A stretch of DNA of 10,200 bases, from NCBI GenBank assembly GCA_900549195.1, contig URNK01000055.1, forward strand, positions 1 to 10,200. The letters are read 5' to 3'. The position numbers and the translations under genes are program-made. Shown here in pieces: positions 5,558 through 10,200 of the stretch; position 1 is the stretch's first letter; each line of letters starts with the position of its first letter. The stretch comes from an uncultured Collinsella sp. (GTDB taxonomy: Bacteria; Actinomycetota; Coriobacteriia; Coriobacteriales; Coriobacteriaceae). Below the pieces are notes generated by a model. That model had not been told where the DNA came from and did not search any database. It worked only from the letters and a program-made list of their open reading frames with translations.

Positions 5558-6652
5558 ATGGATTTGCTGATTGATATTCTGCTCGACGCCGGCAAGGACA
5601 CGCTCTCGCTGGTGCCGTTTTTGTTGGTGACGTATCTGGCCCTCGAGACCTTGGAGCACGTCGCGGGCGACCGCGTTAACGGGGCCATCAAGCGCGCCGG
5701 CGCCGCGGGTCCCGTGGTTGGCTCGTTGCTGGGCATGGTGCCGCAGTGCGGCTTTTCGGCAATGGCGGCAACGCTGTACGCCGGTCGCGTCGTGACGCTG
5801 GGCACCTTGGTGGCGGTGTTCCTTTCGACCTCCGACGAGATGCTGCCGCTGCTACTTGCCGAGCAGGTTCCCGTGCAGACTATGGCGATGCTTTTGGCTT
5901 CGAAAGCGCTTATCGCACTGGTCACGGGCTTTATCGTGGACGCCGCCATTCGCGGCCTGCGTCGTAACGCTCGCGCGCATGCGGCGATTCGCCGTACCGT
6001 GCTGGGGACCACTGTCAATCCGGCGCACGTTAACTGCGCGCATGACGACCACAGCGGCGGTGACATCATCGACGAGGTGGCCGAGGCGGGCGTGAGCGCC
6101 GATCACATCCATGAGCTGTGCGAGCGCGACCATTGCGGTTGCGATGAAGACGAGGACGAGCACGACCACGGACACGGACATGGCCACGATCACGGTCATG
6201 AGGGCGATCATGAACACCATCATGACCACGGTCACTCCCACTCCCATGAGGGCGCGCCCGTCCTGTCGATCATCCGCAGCGCGATCTCGCACACCGTGCA
6301 GGTCTCGGTATTCATTTTTCTGGTGACGCTGATTCTGGTCGCCGTGCTCGAGACCTTCGGCGAGTCCGCGATCGAGCAGTTCCTGCGCGGCAACGAGACG
6401 CTTGCGGTCCTGGGCTCGGCACTCGTCGGCCTGATTCCCAACTGCTCGGCCAGCGTTGTTATCACGCAACTGTACCTGGAAGGCGCGCTGCAGCTGGCCC
6501 CGATGCTCGCCGGCACGCTCATCTCTGCCGGTGTGGGCTACCTGGTGCTGTTCCGTACCAACCGCAGCGCCCGCGAAAACGTCCTGTTCCTGATCATGAT
6601 GTACGTCATCGGTGCCGGCTGGGGCCTCATCCTCTCCGCCGTTGGCCTTTAA
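5558..6652 (+). CDS. ArsP_2-like multi-pass heavy-metal exporter with His-rich loop
   Basis: This 364-residue membrane protein fits the putative 10-TM heavy-metal exporter family (ArsP_2/DUF2899, often annotated as manganese or arsenic efflux). The two halves repeat each other: GSLLGMVPQCGFS (55-67) and GSALVGLIPNCSAS (286-299) both carry G-x-x-P-x-C, each preceded and followed by hydrophobic helices. Between them is a soluble loop (about 135-235) with cysteines 160, 188, 193 and 195 and a His/Asp run (192-230), a likely binding site for Zn, Ni, Co or Mn. The Cys in each GxxPxC could lie on the transport path. GAAAGG (5541-5546) lies 11 bases before the ATG, a little far. It is monocistronic and has no ArsR box like those of the operon at 2500, so control is probably separate. 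The substrate is not determined. Confidence 0.85.
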   Translation: MDLLIDILLDAGKDTLSLVPFLLVTYLALETLEHVAGDRVNGAIKRAGAAGPVVGSLLGMVPQCGFSAMAATLYAGRVVTLGTLVAVFLSTSDEMLPLLLAEQVPVQTMAMLLASKALIALVTGFIVDAAIRGLRRNARAHAAIRRTVLGTTVNPAHVNCAHDDHSGGDIIDEVAEAGVSADHIHELCERDHCGCDEDEDEHDHGHGHGHDHGHEGDHEHHHDHGHSHSHEGAPVLSIIRSAISHTVQVSVFIFLVTLILVAVLETFGESAIEQFLRGNETLAVLGSALVGLIPNCSASVVITQLYLEGALQLAPMLAGTLISAGVGYLVLFRTNRSARENVLFLIMMYVIGAGWGLILSAVGL

Positions 6653-6683
6653 GTAGATTATTGGGACATGTCTTACGATCTAC
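6653..6683. repeat. Palindromic repeat copy 1 (REP-like)
   Basis: GTAGAT and ATCTAC close a 31-base imperfect palindrome with GGGACATGTC in the middle, directly after the exporter stop codon. It aligns along its whole length with the core of the hairpin at 6719-6755, so the two look like diverged copies of one element. Confidence 0.6.
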
Positions 6684-6710
6684 CCCTGTGACCAGGGCAT
6701 TTCCGCTGCC

Positions 6711-6755
6711 AAAACAAAAAGGTAGATTTCCGGGCATGTCCCGAAAATCTACCTT
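6711..6755 (-). terminator. Intrinsic terminator of the hdeD-like/yaiI pair
   Basis: A 16-base stem (6719-6734 with 6740-6755) has one mismatch and the loop CATGT. On the minus strand it is followed by TTTTTGTTTT, making a textbook intrinsic terminator two bases after the yaiI stop. On the plus strand there is no T run after it, though it may still slow transcription from the exporter gene. Confidence 0.85.
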
Positions 6756-6757
6756 GG

Positions 6758-7240
6758 TTAGTGCAGCAACTCGGTGAGGTTGCGTTTAAAACGGGCGCGA
6801 TCTTCGCTGGTAAATGCTGCCGGTCCGCGGGTGCGTCCCCCGGCGCGGCGTACCTTCTTTTCCTCGTGGCGAATAAACAGCTGCATGTCGATGGTCGCTT
6901 TGTCGTAGACGCGCCCGCGCACGCCGATGGCGGCGGCATCGCGCCCGAGCACCATGCTCGCCAAGCCAATGTCCTGCGTCACGACCACGTCGCCCGCCTG
7001 CAGGCGTTCGACAATGGCAAAGTCGGCGCTGTCGGCGCCCACGCTCACATCGAGCGTCGTGACCCAAAATCCGCGTCGCGCGTGCTCAGCATCGCGCGGG
7101 TCGTCGCGGCGAATGTGCCGTTCTAGGTTTTGCGTGCTGTTGCCGGCGATAACAACGGCGACGCCCGCCCGCCGCGCGCAGTCAATCGACTCGCGCGTGA
7201 CCGGGCAGGCGTCTGCATCAATAAAGAGCGTTCGCGGCAT
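6758..7240 (-). CDS. yaiI: YaiI/YqxD family protein (UPF0178)
   Basis: This is a 160-residue protein of the DUF188/UPF0178 family, close to the family's usual length of about 150. Recognisable motifs are FIDADACP (6-13), VSVGADSADFAI (66-76), VVVTQDIGLA (85-94) and GRTRGP (135-140). The Asp residues 8, 10, 70, 73 and 90 fit the acidic cluster of the PIN-like nuclease fold to which the family is assigned, but no reaction has been established that I know of. Its ATG follows the TAG of the upstream membrane protein gene with no base between, and there is no strong ribosome binding site of its own, so translation is probably coupled. Confidence 0.92.
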   Translation of the reverse strand: MPRTLFIDADACPVTRESIDCARRAGVAVVIAGNSTQNLERHIRRDDPRDAEHARRGFWVTTLDVSVGADSADFAIVERLQAGDVVVTQDIGLASMVLGRDAAAIGVRGRVYDKATIDMQLFIRHEEKKVRRAGGRTRGPAAFTSEDRARFKRNLTELLH

Positions 7241-7843
7241 CTAGTGCACCAGTTTGCCAAATTGAATAGCACGAACAATCAGCGTTACGCCAAACACCAG
7301 CAGTGCGGCGCCGCTAAAGATGACGAGCATCTTGGCCGACCACAGCGGATAGATAAACACGAACATGCCGGCGATGATGGAGAGTGCGCCGCTCAGGATG
7401 GCGAGGGCGCGGTTGGACGAAAGCTCGGACTCCAGAATGGACATGACACCTTCGACAATCCAGCCAAAGCCGGCCACGATAACCACCATCGTGGTGAGCG
7501 TCGCGGTCGAGAAGGCCTGGTTGCGCAGGATTATGACGCCGCCCAAGATAATGAGTAGGTTGGAGATGATGCTCGTCACGCGCCAGCCGGTGGGCAGCAG
7601 CGGCTCAAAAATGGCAGTGAACAGCCTGATGGCAGCAGTGATTACAAAGTAAAAACCCAGGACAGTCGTCAAAAAGACGAGGGACTTGGCGGGTGCAAAA
7701 AGCAGCGCGATACCAGCAATGAGCGCTAAGACGCCCGTGATTGCGTAAATCCAGCGTACGGCCTTGACGGCTTTGCCCGCCATGCTTTTCTCGTCAAATC
7801 CAAACTGGCTCGATTTTTGGTCATCGTTCTTAAAGATGCCCAT
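7241..7843 (-). CDS. HdeD family membrane protein (DUF308)
   Basis: This 200-residue inner-membrane protein has a polar N-terminal 28 residues and about six helices (31-50, 54-78, 89-106, 113-137, 145-164, 169-192), in the three-hairpin repeat typical of DUF308/HdeD. In Escherichia coli HdeD is tied to acid resistance at high cell density; the role here is unknown. AAAGGAGA (7848-7855) precedes the ATG closely and fixes the start. It is first in a two-gene unit with yaiI. Confidence 0.85.
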   Translation of the reverse strand: MGIFKNDDQKSSQFGFDEKSMAGKAVKAVRWIYAITGVLALIAGIALLFAPAKSLVFLTTVLGFYFVITAAIRLFTAIFEPLLPTGWRVTSIISNLLIILGGVIILRNQAFSTATLTTMVVIVAGFGWIVEGVMSILESELSSNRALAILSGALSIIAGMFVFIYPLWSAKMLVIFSGAALLVFGVTLIVRAIQFGKLVH

Positions 7844-8078
7844 AATGTCTCCTTTCCGTGCGGCGTAAGCCTTGATCGTTACAACCAGTATCGCCTAAAG
7901 GCGCTGGCGTATGGGTCGGGGAGGGCGAAACGTAACCCAAAGGTCCCGAATTGTTCCCGCTGTTCCCCACGTCGCGATTTTCTATTCAACAGGTGTAGAA
8001 CATTGCAGCCCTGTTCGTTATTGCCTACGTTTTAGGTTAGATTTTCCTAAGGACAATTGGCTTGTATTGGGGGTCCCT

Positions 8079-8750
8079 ATGAACGAAGCAGTTCCCGAGG
8101 CACCGTCGAGTGTCGAATCGATGGCAAAGCAAGGTTGCGAAAAGCTCGGCTTGAACGCGTTTGATGCGTTGGTTCGCCGCGCCCGCACGTGCCGTCGCTT
8201 TGACGAGTCCATGCGCGTGCCGCGTGAGTTTTTGCTCGAGCTGGCAGAGCTGGCTCACCTGACTCCCTGTGGTGCCAATGCTCAGCGTCTGCGTTTTCAT
8301 GTGGTGAGCGGTGCCGTGGATTGCGCGCGCGTATTTGATGAGCTTGCATGGGCCGGCGCGCTTAAGGATTGGCCGGGTCCTGCCGAGGGCGAGCGCCCGA
8401 CCGGCTACATCGCGATTTTGGCCGAGCGCGCCGTTCCGGGCAAGCCTGCCGCTCCCATTACCGAGGTCGACACGGGCATTGCCGCGCAGACGATGATGCT
8501 TGCCGCCCGTAGCGCCACGCCCGAGGTGGCAGCCTGTATGTTCAAGGCCTTTACGCCCCGCGCGATCGATGCCATGGGGCTCGATAACGACAAATATGAG
8601 CTCAAGCTGATCGTGGCGTTTGGCGTTCCGGCCGAGACACAGGTGATCGATGCGATCGATTCCAACCCCGACGGCTCCATCAATTATTGGCGCGACGAGG
8701 CGCAGGTGCACCACGTACCCAAGCGTTCGCTCGCCGACGTGCTGGTGTAG
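8079..8750 (+). CDS. Small nitroreductase-family flavoprotein
   Basis: This 223-residue protein has features of the FMN-dependent nitroreductase fold: the Arg-rich phosphate-binding start RRARTCRRFDE (33-43), LTPCGANAQRLRFHVV (61-76) in the position of the usual P-S-x-x-N-x-Q-P-W segment, and the dimer-interface helix DTGIAAQTMMLAARS (131-145). The second flavin loop is replaced by ATPEVAACMFKAF, which lacks the usual GLG. It probably reduces a quinone, nitro or similar compound with NAD(P)H; the substrate is not known. I chose ATG 8079, preceded by GGGGG at 8069-8073; in-frame codons upstream to 7911 give an unlikely sequence. It seems to be a single gene; TTGCAG (8003-8008) and TACGTT (8026-8031) spaced by 17 bases are a weak promoter candidate. 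Confidence 0.83.
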   Translation: MNEAVPEAPSSVESMAKQGCEKLGLNAFDALVRRARTCRRFDESMRVPREFLLELAELAHLTPCGANAQRLRFHVVSGAVDCARVFDELAWAGALKDWPGPAEGERPTGYIAILAERAVPGKPAAPITEVDTGIAAQTMMLAARSATPEVAACMFKAFTPRAIDAMGLDNDKYELKLIVAFGVPAETQVIDAIDSNPDGSINYWRDEAQVHHVPKRSLADVLV

Positions 8751-8782
8751 TTGAGTGTCACCGCGGTGTGATCCGGCGGTAA

Positions 8783-8817
8783 ACCACCACAAAGGTGCCT
8801 GTCCCCTTTGTGGTGGT
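8783..8817 (+). repeat. Perfect 13-bp hairpin before the phosphatase pair
   Basis: ACCACCACAAAGG (8783-8795) pairs perfectly with CCTTTGTGGTGGT (8805-8817) around a 9-base loop. No T run follows; ACGAGGGGAGG, the next ribosome binding site, comes directly after it. It may be a dispersed palindrome, or a leader hairpin affecting the downstream genes. Confidence 0.7.
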
Positions 8818-8832
8818 ACGAGGGGAGGGTGT

Positions 8833-9375
8833 GTGGCAGATCTGTATTTGGTTCGGCATGGGCAGACTGAGCTCAATGTGCAGAGCATTTTGCAGGGCTG
8901 GCACGATTCGTCGCTTACGGCGCGCGGGCGCGAGCAGGCGCTGACGGCGCGTACGGCGTTTGCGGCGCGTGGCGTGGCCTTTGATCATGTGTATTCCTCG
9001 CCGTTGGGCCGGGCGCGGCATACGGCCGAGCTTATCGTTGGCGAGGGCCGTTCCATAGAGCTGGTCGATGACCTGCGTGAGTGGCATTTTGGCTCGCTGG
9101 AGGGCACATCAAATCGCGAGATGCCGCCGCAGCCCTGGGGTGATTATCCGGTTGCCTTTGGTGGCGAGTCGGAAAGTGAGCTTCAGTCGCGCATGGTCGC
9201 GGCGCTGTCCCGCATCATGGCCAGGCCGCAGCACGACTGCGTGCTGGCGGTTTCCCACGGCTCAGCCTGCCAGGAGTTTCTTGAGTATGTGACTGGCGAG
9301 GGGGAGCTACCCGACAACGGTGCCGTGCTTCATTTTGGCTATTGCGACGGGGCGTTTTCGCTCCTTGATTGGTGA
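8833..9375 (+). CDS. Histidine phosphatase family protein 1
   Basis: This 180-residue protein of the phosphoglycerate-mutase-like superfamily forms a phosphohistidine intermediate. The catalytic set is visible: R8 and H9 (LVRHGQT, H9 nucleophile), R60 (SSPLGRARHTA), E83 (LREWHFG, likely proton donor) and H142 (SHGS). It would remove phosphate from a small metabolite; the family includes CobC, GpmB and broad acid phosphatases and the substrate cannot be told. I chose GTG at 8833, with GGAGG (8824-8828) just before it, since an upstream ATG frame from 8755 would run through the hairpin and add an unlikely sequence. Family members usually start within 5-10 residues of RHG, as here. A paralogue follows 17 bases later. 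Confidence 0.88.
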   Translation: MADLYLVRHGQTELNVQSILQGWHDSSLTARGREQALTARTAFAARGVAFDHVYSSPLGRARHTAELIVGEGRSIELVDDLREWHFGSLEGTSNREMPPQPWGDYPVAFGGESESELQSRMVAALSRIMARPQHDCVLAVSHGSACQEFLEYVTGEGELPDNGAVLHFGYCDGAFSLLDW

Positions 9376-9392
9376 CGAACGAAAGGACCCCT

Positions 9393-10028
9393 ATGAATAA
9401 AGATCTGTATCTGGTCCGTCATGGACAGACGATATTCAACCTCAAGCGTATCATTCAGGGGTGGAGTGACTCGCCGCTTACGCAGTTGGGCTGCGACCAG
9501 GCGGCGCGCGCCGGCATGTTTTTACGTGCGCGCGGCATTGAGCCCGATCATGCCTACACCTCCACGCTTCATCGCACCGAGCAGACTATCGCCAACTTGT
9601 GGCCGGGCTTGGCGTACGAGCGCCTGGACGGCCTGCGTGAGTGGTTCTTTGGTGACTTTGAGGCCGAGCGCGTGATGCTCATGCCCGAGCGCCCGTGGCG
9701 CGACTTCTATCGCCAGTTTGGCGGCGAGGGCCAGATGCAGGTGCGCGAGCGCATGGTGGCGACGCTGACCGAGCTTATGCAGCGTCCGGACCATACGTGC
9801 GTGCTCGCGGTAAGCCATGGCTCGGCCATCAAGGAGTTCATGGACCACGTGAGGGGTGCGGCGGCCGACGAGCGCGATCGCGTGCCGGGCAACTGCTCAG
9901 TGCTGCATTTTGCGTTTGACGATGCGGCCGGTACGTTTGAACTGGTCGAAGTCTTTACGCAGGAAGACTACGCGCGCGAGCTGGGGCTTGAACCGCTCGT
10001 GGCTACTGCGGGTCCGCAGCGCGGATAA
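9393..10028 (+). CDS. Histidine phosphatase family protein 2
   Basis: This 211-residue paralogue of the preceding protein has R9 and H10 in LVRHGQT, R61 in STLHRTEQT, E83 in LREWFFG and H142 in SHGS. Shared stretches such as DLYLVRHGQT, QGW-D-S-LT and CVLAVSHGSA show local duplication, although the copies have diverged and this one has an extra C-terminal 30 residues (EVFTQEDYARELGLE). The start is at ATG 9393 with GAAAGGA (9381-9387) upstream. It is cotranscribed with its neighbour. Diverged loops around 85-115 suggest different substrates. Confidence 0.88.
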   Translation: MNKDLYLVRHGQTIFNLKRIIQGWSDSPLTQLGCDQAARAGMFLRARGIEPDHAYTSTLHRTEQTIANLWPGLAYERLDGLREWFFGDFEAERVMLMPERPWRDFYRQFGGEGQMQVRERMVATLTELMQRPDHTCVLAVSHGSAIKEFMDHVRGAAADERDRVPGNCSVLHFAFDDAAGTFELVEVFTQEDYARELGLEPLVATAGPQRG

Positions 10029-10077
10029 CGCGAGCACGGCGGCACGGGTCGCCGGCATAACTTCTCGACGCAAAAGG

Positions 10078-10110
10078 GGCGGAGATGCATGTACCTGCTG
10101 CATCTCCGCC
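10078..10110. terminator. Bidirectional terminator after the phosphatase pair
   Basis: GGCGGAGATGCA and TGCATCTCCGCC form a perfect 12-bp stem with a 9-base loop. The plus strand continues TCCTGTTTGTTG and the minus strand CCTTTTGCG, so each direction has a short T-rich stretch. It lies between convergent genes. Confidence 0.75.
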
Positions 10111-10157
10111 TCCTGTTTGTTGGGCTGCCGATTTTTGTGCTGGACGGTCTGGTCTTG

Positions 10158-10200
10158 CTAGAACCGCGCGACCTGGTGCGTGAGCAGACCCGTCGGAACC
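10158..10200 (-). CDS. C-terminal tail of a minus-strand gene (partial)
   Basis: The minus strand reads VPTGLLTHQVARF then TAG (10158-10160) and is open to the window edge. Codons look like normal GC-rich coding sequence, and the terminator at 10078-10110 is well placed for a gene ending here. Only 13 residues are visible, so I cannot assign a family. Confidence 0.4.
   Translation of the reverse strand, partial: VPTGLLTHQVARF

Noticed and set aside
6128..6250. Repetitive GACCACGG-like DNA as a tandem repeat element
   Set aside because: It is explained by the His/Asp-rich loop coded in the exporter frame.
5852..6469. Minus-strand open frame opposite the exporter
   Set aside because: It is a hydrophobic mirror of the exporter gene without a ribosome binding site or recognisable motif.
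7911..8078. Longer nitroreductase start
   Set aside because: The added 56 residues look non-coding, and the region is needed as promoter and leader; GGGGG precedes the ATG at 8079.

Overview
The window looks like chromosomal DNA from a gut actinobacterium of the Coriobacteriia, most probably Collinsella or a close relative. This is inferred from the GC-rich codon use in most genes, the mix of families and the style of the intergenic palindromes; there is no marker gene to prove it. The first 50 bases are not genomic. They are an Illumina Nextera i5 adapter (P5 tail, 8-base index, Tn5 mosaic end), so this is a contig end and the first gene is cut off there.

Layout. (1) 51-2528, minus strand: a zinc/cadmium-type resistance operon in the order arsR/smtB-type repressor, a stand-alone DCxxC metal-binding protein, and a P1B-type ATPase truncated at the contig edge. 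A near-perfect sigma70 promoter and two inverted ArsR-type operators lie before arsR. A third copy of the operator lies just before the ATPase. (2) 2529-4347: a visibly more AT-rich segment with one unrecognised 396-residue gene whose C-terminal half looks like a DUF559/Vsr-type PD-(D/E)XK nuclease. Next to its 3' end is a 256-base stretch bounded by about 45-base inverted repeats. (3) 4348-5385, minus: a DEDDh 3'-5' exonuclease with a long N-terminal extension, followed by a strong GC hairpin. (4) 5468-6652, plus: an ArsP_2-like multi-pass metal exporter with a His-rich loop, behind a promoter containing a 30-base-period direct repeat. (5) 6653-7843: two related palindromes, one of them a good terminator for the minus-strand pair hdeD-like/yaiI, whose stop and start codons abut. 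(6) 8079-10028, plus: a small nitroreductase-family protein, a 13-bp perfect hairpin, then two tandem related histidine phosphatases, ended by a hairpin terminator that faces the tail of one more minus-strand gene at the window edge.

Functionally, the left third is metal homeostasis. The repressor should release its operators on binding Zn/Cd, allowing expression of a small metal carrier and an efflux pump. The His-rich exporter at 5558 may add a second efflux route under a different control element. The centre is a small accessory-looking patch with a possible nuclease. The right third is housekeeping or stress genes with no evident shared pathway.
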